From the NCBI RefSeq assembly GCF_900099905.1, contig NZ_FNEE01000002.1, positions 643,791 through 707,790 of the forward strand: 64,000 nucleotides of DNA, written 5' to 3'. Origin of the DNA: Mesorhizobium muleiense (GTDB taxonomy: Bacteria > Pseudomonadota > Alphaproteobacteria > Rhizobiales > Rhizobiaceae). Positions 43,457 to 51,550 of this stretch are shown here, piece by piece. Each line of letters opens with the position of its first letter. Within the stretch, counting starts at the first letter, position 1. Under the pieces are notes generated by a model, which was not told the DNA's origin, made no database searches, and worked only from the letters and a program-made list of their open reading frames with translations. A program made the position numbers and the translations under genes.

Positions 43457-44629
43457 TCACGGCGCCGGAACGTCGGCGGCGTCGGGAATCATGGTCTGGA
43501 TATGCTTGCCCTCGCCGCCTTCATAACGCATCAGCGCCACCGGCCGCAGCGGCATGCGGTCGGTGCCGGCATAGGTGATCTTGCCGGTGATGCCGTCAAA
43601 GTCCTTGAGGCCGGCAATGGCGTCGCGGATCGCCTTCGGATCGTCCGAACCGGCCGTCTTGACCGCCTGGTCGAGGATCAGCCCGATCTCGTAGCCGTTC
43701 ACCTCATAGGTCGATTCCGGCGCGTGGCCGGCATATTTGGCGAAGGCGGTGTTGAAAGCCTCCAGCTTGCTGCCCGGCTCGGCATAGCCGGCTGCCGTAT
43801 AGACGACGCCGTCGACCAGCTTGCCCAACCCCTTGACGGTCGGTGTTCCGATGGCGTCGGCGCCATAGACCGGAACGGTGACGCCGGCACCGCGCAATTG
43901 CTGGATGAAGGCCGGAAAATCAGGCTCATAGGCGGCGGTCATGATCAGGTCCGGCTGGTCGGCAAGGCTCTTGATGTTGGTGATCTCGGCGGAAAAGTCC
44001 GGCTGGCCCATGGTGAAAGTACCGCGGCCAACAACGGCGCCGCCTTTCTTCTCAAACACCTTGCCGAAATACTCGGGCAGGTTGGCGGTGTAGGTGGAGT
44101 CCGGCGAGGTCAGGAGATAGACCTTCTTCTTGCCTTCGGCGATGGCGAAGTTGGCGACCGCGGTCGCCTGCACATTGTCGGCTGGATAGGTGCCGAACAT
44201 GACGTCGCCGACCGCGGCGGTGAGCACCGGGGCGGAGCCGCAAAGCGTCAATGTCGGAATACCGAGCGGCTGGGTGAGCTGGCCGGCCGAGATCGAGGGA
44301 TCGGCGTCGCAAGGCGTGATCATGATCTTGGCGCCGGCGTCGATCAATTCCTGGGCGACGGTGGCGGTCTGCGCCGTATCGGATCGGGTGTCCTTGATGA
44401 TCAGCTTGGCGATGTATTGGCCGCCAAGCCCTCCCTTGGCGTTGAGTTCGTCGAGCGCCATGCGCAGGCCGGCGAGTGCCGGCTGGTCGTAGGGAGCAAG
44501 ACCACCGGTCTGCGCCGTCGCGGCGCCAATGATGATCTCCTCGGCTGAAGCCTTGGAAACGAGGGCGAGGGTCATGCCGAACACCGCCGCATAGAGGGCG
44601 GCGCGGTGGAGGCGATAGAGCTTTGGCAT
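43457..44629 (-). CDS. Periplasmic substrate-binding protein, LivK/type 1 fold
   Basis: ATG 44629 with AGAAGGAGAA upstream opens MPKLYRLHRAALYAAVFGMT then LALVSKASAEE, a Sec signal with cleavage after SKASA. The mature protein is a type I periplasmic-binding protein (GAATAQTGGLAPYDQPALAG, ELNAKGGLGGQYIAKLIIKD, FDGITGKITYAGTDRMPLRP). The usual ligand-backbone motif region is LTSPDSTYTANLPEYFG. Ligands of this class are amino acids, amides or urea-like compounds. The frame is open 15 codons further upstream, but the signal peptide fixes the start. Gap to livF is four bases. Confidence 0.9.
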   Translation of the reverse strand: MPKLYRLHRAALYAAVFGMTLALVSKASAEEIIIGAATAQTGGLAPYDQPALAGLRMALDELNAKGGLGGQYIAKLIIKDTRSDTAQTATVAQELIDAGAKIMITPCDADPSISAGQLTQPLGIPTLTLCGSAPVLTAAVGDVMFGTYPADNVQATAVANFAIAEGKKKVYLLTSPDSTYTANLPEYFGKVFEKKGGAVVGRGTFTMGQPDFSAEITNIKSLADQPDLIMTAAYEPDFPAFIQQLRGAGVTVPVYGADAIGTPTVKGLGKLVDGVVYTAAGYAEPGSKLEAFNTAFAKYAGHAPESTYEVNGYEIGLILDQAVKTAGSDDPKAIRDAIAGLKDFDGITGKITYAGTDRMPLRPVALMRYEGGEGKHIQTMIPDAADVPAP

Positions 44630-44670
44630 GTCGGTTCTCCTTCTGGATTTGTTGTCGTTGGCTACACGGT

Positions 44671-46548
44671 TCATGCGGTTTCACTTGCGGGCGTTTCGCT
44701 GGCGGGCGTCTCTTGTCCTGTCTTGGCGCGGGCGGTGCGGCTGCCGAGATAAGCGGCGACGACGGCAGGGTTGTTCTGCACCTCGGCCGGCGTGCCGTCG
44801 GCGATGACGCGGCCATGGTCGATGACGACGATGCGTTCGCACAGGTTCATCACCAGCCGCATGTCGTGCTCGATTAGGACGACGCCGATGCGCCGCTCGG
44901 CGCGGACGACCGAGAGGATGGAAACCAGCTCGGCGGTCTCGACCGCGTTCATGCCGGCGGCGGGCTCGTCGAGCAGCAGGAAGCGCGGCTTCAGCGCCAG
45001 CGCCCGCGCCACCTCCAGCCGGCGGCGCTGGCCATAGGCGAGCCTGGCGGCGGGTTGATCGGCAAATTTCTCCAGCCCCATGCGCGAAAGCTCGCGCATC
45101 GCCGCCGCCTCGGCATTGGCAAGATCGGGCTCGACCGAGCGGGCGGCGACCACGACATTTTCCAGCACGGTCATTTGCGCGAAGACGCGGATGTTCTGGA
45201 AAGTGCGGGCAACGCCAGAGCGGGCGAAGCGAAAGGCCGAGGCCTGCCTCACCAAACCGCCGATAGACACCATGCCGGCGCTCGGCTCGACGTCGCCGGC
45301 CAGCATGTTGAGCAGTGTGGTCTTGCCGGCGCCGTTCGGGCCGATGATGCCGGTGATGCTGTCGGTGTCGAAGGCGAGCGTGACGTCGTCGACGGCGATG
45401 ACACCGGCATAGCGCCGCGACAGATGGTCGGCGGCCAGCCGGTCGCGCTCGGCATGAAGCAGCGGCGCAGCAGGAACCGTCGCGGCCTTGCGGCCGGGCC
45501 GGCGCAAAAGGTTCAGCTCGCGCTCGCCGAACAGGCCGGTTGGCCGCCGCCAGATGACCAGGATCATTGCAATGGCAAGCACACCCTGGGTCAGGCCGAA
45601 CAGCACCGGCAGATGCAGGCCGAACACCTCGCCGCCGCCTTCGAAACGACGCACCACCTCGATCACCACGATGGTGACGACGACGCCGGCAAAGGCGCCG
45701 AGCGAGGAGTTCATGCCGCCGACGATGAGCATGGCCAAAAAGGTGAAGCCGAGTTCGAAATAGAAATCGCGCGGCGAAAACGCGCCGAGGAACTGCGCCA
45801 TCATGGCGCCGGCGGCCATGGCGGCGACCGCGCCCACCACCCAGGCGGCCAGCCGCGAGGTGCGCTGGTCGACGCCGACGGCAGCCGCACCACGCTCGTC
45901 ATTGGCGGCGGCGCGGGTGGCAAGGCCGAAGGCGGTTTCCCGAAAGAGCCTCGCCACCACCAGTGCCACCGAAGCGACGCCGATGGCGGTCCACAGACCA
46001 ACCTCGCGCGGCACGCCGTAAAAGGGTTGGCTGCCGCGGGTGATCTCGCGCCCGGCAACCAGCAGCGTGTAGACGATGATCAACATGGCGAGCGTGGCGA
46101 TAGATGCGCTAGATCCGGACAACCTGAGCAGCGGCGTGCCGGTCAGCAGGCCGATGACGACCGCAAGGATCAGCACGACGGCCAATGCCGCGAAGAAAGA
46201 GAGTTCATAACCAGCGAGGAACTGCGGCAGGTCGCGCAACGCAGTGCGCTGCAGCGCCGCCGGCATGGTCAGGATGCCGGTGGCATAGGCGCCGAGGCCG
46301 ACAAAGGCGGCGTGGCCGAAGGAGACGATGCCGCTGTTGCCGGAAAAGATCTGCAGGCCGAGCACCGCCGTCAGCATGATCGCGGCATAGGTGACGACGC
46401 GCTGCATGGCGGCGCCACCGAAGAAGAAGACAATAAACGCTGCCAGCAGCAGCACCGTCACCATGCAGAGCGCATCGGCGCTGGCGTTGCGGAACGCGGC
46501 CGGCATGAACGACCGCGCGCTGCCCTCGCCCATCGCCGCCGATGCCAT
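44671..46548 (-). CDS. Fused ABC permease-ATPase, LivM-LivG
   Basis: 625 residues in one frame. About 1-345 is a LivM-type permease (AAIMLTAVLGLQIFSGNSGI, VSFGHAAFVGLGAYATG, GMNSSLGAFAGVVVT). After a 30-residue linker (RRPGRKAATVPAAPLL) comes a LivG ATPase (about 375-600) with GPNGAGKTTLLNMLAGDVEP, LAYGQRRRLEVARALALKPR, LLLDEPAAGMN and VLIEHDMRLVM. LivG proteins use YGQ in place of SGG in the signature, as here. The C-terminus repeats ASETPASETA. Fusion of these two subunits is known in some rhizobial importers. The ATG overlaps the oxidase stop (TGATG). Confidence 0.94.
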   Translation of the reverse strand: MASAAMGEGSARSFMPAAFRNASADALCMVTVLLLAAFIVFFFGGAAMQRVVTYAAIMLTAVLGLQIFSGNSGIVSFGHAAFVGLGAYATGILTMPAALQRTALRDLPQFLAGYELSFFAALAVVLILAVVIGLLTGTPLLRLSGSSASIATLAMLIIVYTLLVAGREITRGSQPFYGVPREVGLWTAIGVASVALVVARLFRETAFGLATRAAANDERGAAAVGVDQRTSRLAAWVVGAVAAMAAGAMMAQFLGAFSPRDFYFELGFTFLAMLIVGGMNSSLGAFAGVVVTIVVIEVVRRFEGGGEVFGLHLPVLFGLTQGVLAIAMILVIWRRPTGLFGERELNLLRRPGRKAATVPAAPLLHAERDRLAADHLSRRYAGVIAVDDVTLAFDTDSITGIIGPNGAGKTTLLNMLAGDVEPSAGMVSIGGLVRQASAFRFARSGVARTFQNIRVFAQMTVLENVVVAARSVEPDLANAEAAAMRELSRMGLEKFADQPAARLAYGQRRRLEVARALALKPRFLLLDEPAAGMNAVETAELVSILSVVRAERRIGVVLIEHDMRLVMNLCERIVVIDHGRVIADGTPAEVQNNPAVVAAYLGSRTARAKTGQETPASETPASETA

Positions 46549-47714
46549 CAGGCGACCTTGAAGCGGCTGGGCGAAAACGGCGCCAGCGCCGGCTGGGCGC
46601 CTTCGGTGACCAGCCTGGCCACCGCTTCGCCGACCGCCGGACCAGTCTTGAAACCATGGCCGGAGGAGCCGGCAGAGACGAACAGACCGTCGACGCCGGG
46701 CATGGCTCCGATCACCGGCAGGTCGTCGGGGCTCATGTCGTATAGCCCGGCATAGCCGGGACGGATGCCCAGCTCGGCCATCGCCGGCACCCGCGCCGCG
46801 AAGGTCTCGAGGATCTCGACCGATTCTGATTCCTCGACGCCTTCCATGTAGTCGTCGGGATTGTCGACGAAACGCGGACGACCGGCCTGTTCGTGGCGCA
46901 CGCCGGTGCCGCCGCCGGCCCAGCTGCCGGCAAGAATGACACCGTCACCGTCGGGCCGCGCATAATTGCAGGAGATGTCGTCGCACCAGGCGAAAGGCAT
47001 GACCTGTCGCGCCTTGCCGGCTGCGTCGAGCACGGCCATCGGATGACGCTCGACATGCAGCGGCAGGTCGAGGCCGACCGTCGCCAGCAGGCGGCGTGTC
47101 CACGGCCCGGCGGCGAGCACCACGGCGTCGGCCTTCAGCACCGTTCCATCGGCGAGCGCGACGCCGCTGATGCGGTCGCCCTCTTTCACAAGCCGTTCGA
47201 CGAGAGTGTTCTGCATGATCCTGGCACCGCGCGCCTTGGCGGCACGGGCAATTGCATTGGTTGCGCCGAAGGCGTCGGCATAGCCGTATTCGGGCTCCCA
47301 TAGCGCCAGCGCGACATTGGCCAGTGCAAAGCCCGGTGCGGCGTTGGCGAAGGCTTGCGGCGACAGCGTCTCGATCAATGCGCCCTCGCCGCGAATCCGT
47401 TCGGCGGCGGCCTTCCAGCTCGCTTCATTGTCGTTGCCGCAGACCCACATCATGCCGATTTCGGTAACGAAAGGGCCCTCGCCCGATATCTCCGGCAATG
47501 ATACGAGGATCTCGCGGCCACGAATGGCAAGCTGTGACAGTTCCGGCAAGAGATAGAAGGCGTGCAGCAGGGCCGAGGACTTGCCGGACGGTCCGCCGGC
47601 GGGATGCGTCTGCTCGACAAGCGCCACCGTCACGCCGGACGCAGCCAGGTAATAGGTCGCGCTCGATCCAACGATACCCGCGCCGACGACTATGACGTCG
47701 CTTCCAGTCCGCAT
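46548..47714 (-). CDS. FAD-dependent D-amino-acid-oxidase-family dehydrogenase
   Basis: 388 residues; the N-terminal dinucleotide-binding motif is VIVVGAGIVGSSATYYLAAS (8-27), then PAGGPSGKSSALLHAFYLLP and the C-terminal FAD-contact block RPGYAGLYDMSPDDLPVIGA, LFVSAGSSGHGFKTGPAVGE. This is the DAO/sarcosine-oxidase-like fold (monomeric sarcosine oxidase, glycine oxidase, PuuB group). It oxidises an amine or amino acid to an imine. It is the first gene of the importer operon, so the substrate taken up is probably what it oxidises. Confidence 0.9.
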   Translation of the reverse strand: MRTGSDVIVVGAGIVGSSATYYLAASGVTVALVEQTHPAGGPSGKSSALLHAFYLLPELSQLAIRGREILVSLPEISGEGPFVTEIGMMWVCGNDNEASWKAAAERIRGEGALIETLSPQAFANAAPGFALANVALALWEPEYGYADAFGATNAIARAAKARGARIMQNTLVERLVKEGDRISGVALADGTVLKADAVVLAAGPWTRRLLATVGLDLPLHVERHPMAVLDAAGKARQVMPFAWCDDISCNYARPDGDGVILAGSWAGGGTGVRHEQAGRPRFVDNPDDYMEGVEESESVEILETFAARVPAMAELGIRPGYAGLYDMSPDDLPVIGAMPGVDGLFVSAGSSGHGFKTGPAVGEAVARLVTEGAQPALAPFSPSRFKVA

Positions 47715-47740
47715 GGGCTGTTCCCCACAGTCTCTTGGCT

Positions 47741-47755
47741 GCTTTGTGACAAAGC
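47741..47755. promoter_or_regulatory. Short inverted repeat in the divergent oxidase-rpiR promoter region
   Basis: GCTTTG and CAAAGC flank TGA, a 15-base near-palindrome about 30 bp before the oxidase gene and 118 bp before the RpiR gene. A/T-rich sequence GACCGAAATTAAAATCTC follows. An RpiR-type regulator made next door could bind in this 158-bp gap, but the true operator is not proven. Confidence 0.35.
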
Positions 47756-47872
47756 TAAGACCAGTCGTCCCGCTATGTCAACATCTCTTCATTATTGACC
47801 GAAATTAAAATCTCTGTAATAAACTCGACACAACGAGGCAGAGCAAGCCCAGCGCGGATTTTGGGGAGGCCT

Positions 47873-48820
47873 ATGGCGATACGCGATGTTCTGATGCGCG
47901 GGGATCTTGCGCTGACGCCGTCGGAGGAAAAGATCGTCCGGCTGCTTCTGACCGACTATCCGACCTCTGGTCTCGGGACCGCTTCGTCACTCGCCCGGCG
48001 CGCCGGCGTCAGTGACCCAACCGTGGTCAGGCTGGTGGTGAAGCTCGGCTATGACGGCTTTCCGGACTTCCAGGCCAAGCTTCTGGCCGAAGTCGAGGCC
48101 AGACTGCATTCGCCGCTGCTGATGATGGAGGCCAAGCGGCCGACAGGCGCGGAAGACAGCGCCATCCTCGCCTATCTCGGCTCCGTCGGTGCCGCGCTCG
48201 AGAAATCCGTCAGCCTGACCCCGCTGCAGAGCTATGAGCGCGCCGCTCGTTTGCTGATGGAGACCAAGGGCGAGGTGGTCATGCTTGGCGGCCGTTTCAG
48301 CCGCCACATCGCCGGCATGCTCGCCGGCTACATGCTGCAATTCAGGCCGGGTGTGCGCGACCTCGGCACGCTGTCGGCACAGGCCTTCGACACGCTGGCC
48401 GACCTTGGCCGCCGCGACGTGCTCGTCGTTTTCGATTATCGCCGCTACCAGTTCGACGTCATCGACTACACTAGGCAGGCGGCGGCGCGCGACGCGCGCA
48501 TCGTGCTGTTCACCGACCAATGGCTGTCGCCGATCGCCGATCTCGCCGAAGTCACCATCGTCAGCCCGCTGGAAGTCGCCTCCCCCTATGACACGCTGGC
48601 GCCGGCGATGGCGCAGATGGAGGCGCTGGTCGCGCAGATCGTCGCCACGCTGAGCGATGGCGCCCGCGAACGCATCGAAAAATTGGAGGAGGTGCGGCAT
48701 GCCAATGCCGTGACCCTCGACAGTGCCGGCCCCGAAGAAAACGCGGCGCGCAGGATGCCCGGGCCCAAATCAGCCCAACCCAGATCACCCAAATCAGTGA
48801 GGCAGGACCAGAAAGCATGA
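47873..48820 (+). CDS. MurR/RpiR-family transcriptional regulator, 315 aa
   Basis: ATG 47873 has GGGGAGG upstream; the longer frame from 47795 is not needed. Residues 1-77 form the RpiR winged-HTH (ALTPSEEKIVRLLLTDYPTS, LARRAGVSDPTVVRLVVKLG). Residues about 115-270 form a SIS domain (GEVVMLGGRFSRHIAGMLAG, VLVVFDYRRYQFDVIDYTRQ) that normally senses a phosphosugar-like or small metabolite. The C-terminal 40 residues are polar. It is the first gene of the plus-strand operon and divergent from the oxidase-importer operon, so it probably controls both. Confidence 0.9.
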   Translation: MAIRDVLMRGDLALTPSEEKIVRLLLTDYPTSGLGTASSLARRAGVSDPTVVRLVVKLGYDGFPDFQAKLLAEVEARLHSPLLMMEAKRPTGAEDSAILAYLGSVGAALEKSVSLTPLQSYERAARLLMETKGEVVMLGGRFSRHIAGMLAGYMLQFRPGVRDLGTLSAQAFDTLADLGRRDVLVVFDYRRYQFDVIDYTRQAAARDARIVLFTDQWLSPIADLAEVTIVSPLEVASPYDTLAPAMAQMEALVAQIVATLSDGARERIEKLEEVRHANAVTLDSAGPEENAARRMPGPKSAQPRSPKSVRQDQKA

Positions 48821-49464
48821 CGCAGGCATTGCCAAAACGAAACGAGCCGTTCCGGGCCGGCGAAACCGCGCTGCTGCTGGTCGACATGCAACGTGTCTGG
48901 CTGGAGCCCGGCGCCGATCCGGCGCATCCGGAGCGTGGCCCCGACCACTATTTCTACCGGCAGACGGCGTCGCAGACGATCCCCAACCAGGAGCGGCTGC
49001 TGGCGGCTGCCCGTGCCAATGGCGTCGAGGTGATCCACACCATCATACAGAGCCTGACGGAAGACGGCCGCGATCGCTCGCTCGACCACAAGCTGACGCC
49101 GATCCATATCGCGCCCAGCTGGCCGGCAGGCCTGCCGGTGCCGTCGCTGGCGCCTGTCGGCGACGAGATCATGCTGCCGAAGACCTCGTCGGGCGTCTTC
49201 AACTCGACCAACATCGATTATGTCCTGAAAAACCTCGGCGTGCGTTATCTCATCGTTGCCGGCATCATGACCGACCAGTGCGTCGACATGGCGGTGCGCG
49301 ACGCCGCCGATCGCGGCTATCTCGTCACCTGCGTGTCGGATGCTTGTGCCGCCGCCACGCAAGAGCGCCACGACGATGCGCTGAAAGCCTTCGGCGGCTA
49401 TTGCTGGATCACCGACACCGCTACCGTCGCCGCCCGCTTCGAAGCCTTGGGAAAAGCCGCATGA
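48817..49464 (+). CDS. Isochorismatase-fold cysteine hydrolase, 215 aa
   Basis: The triad is Asp23 (LLLVDMQRVW), Lys122 (MLPKTSSGVF) and Cys155 (MTDQCVDMAVRDAADRGYLV). The insert NPxHPERGPDHYFYRQTASQ-like region near 35-55 is typical of biuret/N-carbamoyl or peroxyureidoacrylate amidohydrolase relatives. The ATG overlaps the regulator's stop (ATGA). It probably removes an amide or carbamoyl group from a pathway intermediate. Confidence 0.9.
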   Translation: MTQALPKRNEPFRAGETALLLVDMQRVWLEPGADPAHPERGPDHYFYRQTASQTIPNQERLLAAARANGVEVIHTIIQSLTEDGRDRSLDHKLTPIHIAPSWPAGLPVPSLAPVGDEIMLPKTSSGVFNSTNIDYVLKNLGVRYLIVAGIMTDQCVDMAVRDAADRGYLVTCVSDACAAATQERHDDALKAFGGYCWITDTATVAARFEALGKAA

Positions 49465-50783
49465 CATCGACCGTCGAACCGCTCGTTGCCGTCGTCACCA
49501 CCGATCTCTCAGCGATCACGCGCGGCCGCTCCGTCGTCGAAAGCAGGCTGCAGAAGATCGCTGCCACCGGCGTCGGCTGGCTGCAGGCCAATTTGTCGCT
49601 GACCCCGTTCAATTCCATCGTCGATCCCAATCCCTGGGGTTCGTCCGGCGATGTGCGACTGGTGCCTGACCTCAACGCACGTTTTCGCACGGCGCTGACC
49701 GGGTCGGTGACGCCGTTCGACATGGTCGCGGGAAACATTGTCGAACTCGACGGCAGCCCCTGGGTCGGCTGCACGCGAACCATGCTCAGCGATGCGCTGG
49801 CGGAGTTGAAGGCGGCAACCGGGCTTTCCGTCATCGCCGCCTTCGAACATGAATTCCACATCGCCGATGCCGGCTTCGTGCCGGGTCATTCACTGTCGTT
49901 CGCCGCATTGCGCCGCGCCGACCCGTTTGCTGCCAATTTGATGGCGACGCTGGAGGAAGCGGGCGTCGCGCCCGAAGTCGTCATCGCTGAGTTCGGCAAC
50001 GAGCAGTTCGAGGTGACGCACGAGCCAACCAATGCGCTTGCCGCAGCCGACCGAGCCGTCGCTATCCGCGAGATCACCCGCGAAGTCGCGCGCAATGCCG
50101 GATGGCGCGCCAGCTTCACACCCAAACCCGCGCCCGATGCTGTCGGCAACGGCGTCCACATCCATTTCAGCTTCGTCGACGAGGCCGGCAAGCCGGTGAC
50201 CTACGATCCGGCGCGACCGGGCGGTCTTTCCAGCCAGGCCGGCGCCTTCTGCGCCGGCGTGCTGCGCCATCTGCCTGGGATCACCGCCATGACGGCGGCG
50301 AGCGTGTCGTCCTATTACCGGCTGAAGCCGCATAGCTGGAGTTCGTCCTACACCTGGCTTGCCGATCGCGACCGCGAGGCTAGCCTGCGCATCTGCCCGA
50401 CGGTGACGATCGGTGGGCGCGATCCGGCGCCGCAATACAACATCGAATATCGGGCCGCTGACGCCACCGGCAATCCCTATCTGTCGCTGGCCGCAATCGT
50501 GCGCGCGGGGCTGGAAGGGCTGAAGGCAAAGCTGCCGACACCGCCGCTGGTCACCGGCGACCCGACGCTGATGAGCCAGGCGGAGCGCAAGAAGCTTGGT
50601 CTGGTGCGCCTGCCGGAAACCCTGCCGGCGGCGCTCGACGCGCTCACCGCCGACAGCACCGTCACCGGGTGGTTCGCGCCGGTGTTCGTCGAGACCTTCG
50701 TCGGGCTCAAGCGACACGAGACCGAGCGCCTTGCCGGCCTCGATCCGGTGGCTGTTTGCGACCTCTACCGGACGCTTTATTGA
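49461..50783 (+). CDS. Glutamine synthetase-like amine/amino-acid gamma-glutamyl ligase, 440 aa
   Basis: ATG 49461 overlaps the hydrolase stop (ATGA). The catalytic domain of the GS fold is recognisable: FEHEFHIADAGF (Glu-x-Glu), EFGNEQFEVTHEPTNALAAA, GNGVHIHFSFVDEAGKP (the ATP/Glu-binding His region), PHSWSSSYTWL and NIEYRAADATGNPYLSLAAI. It is divergent from GlnA and is shorter, about the length of PuuA-type gamma-glutamylpolyamine ligases. It probably joins glutamate to an amine using ATP, or catalyses a related ligation. The specific amine is unknown. Confidence 0.85.
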   Translation: MTSTVEPLVAVVTTDLSAITRGRSVVESRLQKIAATGVGWLQANLSLTPFNSIVDPNPWGSSGDVRLVPDLNARFRTALTGSVTPFDMVAGNIVELDGSPWVGCTRTMLSDALAELKAATGLSVIAAFEHEFHIADAGFVPGHSLSFAALRRADPFAANLMATLEEAGVAPEVVIAEFGNEQFEVTHEPTNALAAADRAVAIREITREVARNAGWRASFTPKPAPDAVGNGVHIHFSFVDEAGKPVTYDPARPGGLSSQAGAFCAGVLRHLPGITAMTAASVSSYYRLKPHSWSSSYTWLADRDREASLRICPTVTIGGRDPAPQYNIEYRAADATGNPYLSLAAIVRAGLEGLKAKLPTPPLVTGDPTLMSQAERKKLGLVRLPETLPAALDALTADSTVTGWFAPVFVETFVGLKRHETERLAGLDPVAVCDLYRTLY

Positions 50784-51550
50784 TGGCTGCGCAGCTTGCG
50801 AATGAGTGGCCGGCTGCCGTCGACGTCCTCAACGAAAATGGACGCTCTGATATCGTGCTGTTGTGCGAGCACGCGTCCAACCACATTCCGGCGGAGTATG
50901 CAAAGCTGGGGCTCGATATCAGCCATCTGCAACGTCACATCGCCTGGGATATCGGCGCCGCCGAAGTGACGCGCCGTCTGTCGGTGCTGCTCGATGCACC
51001 TGCCTTCCTCGGCGGCTATTCGCGGCTGCTGATCGACCTCAACCGGCCGCTGGGCACGAGCGGCAGCATTCCTGACCTGTCCGAAGACACCGACATTCCC
51101 GGCAATGTCGGGCTCGACCCGGGGGAGCGGGCACGGCGCGCCGAAATCATGTTCGCGCCTTTCCATGACCGGGTGGCCGCCCATCTCGACCGTCGGGCGA
51201 AGGACGGCAGGCCGACGCGGATCGCGACGATCCACAGTTTTACGCCGGTCTTCCTCGGGATTCCCAGGCCTTGGCATGCCGGCGTGCTTTACGATCGCGC
51301 CGGCGATTTCGGTGAAACGATCCTTGCCGGCCTGCGCCACGACGAAGCGCTCAATGTCGCGGCGAACGTGCCTTACGTGATCAGCCGCGACGCCGACTAC
51401 GCCGTGCCCATCCACGGCGACGACCGCGGCATTGCCGCCGTCCTCATCGAGATCCGGCAGGATCTGTTGTCGAGCCGCCCCGGCATCGAGGCATGGGCGA
51501 ACCGCCTGGCCGCCGTCTTGCCCGCGCAGCAGAAGGAGAAGGCGTCATGA
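50783..51550 (+). CDS. N-formylglutamate amidohydrolase-like protein, 255 aa
   Basis: The start ATG 50783 overlaps the GS-like stop (TGATG). Family blocks are VLLCEHASNHIPAEYAKLGL, HIAWDIGAAEVTRRLSVLLD, PAFLGGYSRLLIDLNRPLG, ATIHSFTPVFLGIPRPWHAG and YVISRDADYAVPIHGDDRGI. This fold is that of HutG-type N-formylglutamate deformylases and other amidohydrolases. With a glutamyl ligase next to it, removal of a glutamyl or formyl amide is plausible. It overlaps the next gene by four bases. Confidence 0.87.
   Translation: MAAQLANEWPAAVDVLNENGRSDIVLLCEHASNHIPAEYAKLGLDISHLQRHIAWDIGAAEVTRRLSVLLDAPAFLGGYSRLLIDLNRPLGTSGSIPDLSEDTDIPGNVGLDPGERARRAEIMFAPFHDRVAAHLDRRAKDGRPTRIATIHSFTPVFLGIPRPWHAGVLYDRAGDFGETILAGLRHDEALNVAANVPYVISRDADYAVPIHGDDRGIAAVLIEIRQDLLSSRPGIEAWANRLAAVLPAQQKEKAS

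Noticed and set aside
45055..46755. A 566-codon plus-strand open frame
   Set aside because: Antisense to the fused LivM-LivG and oxidase genes; composition rich in His, Asp, Gln and Arg without any known motif.
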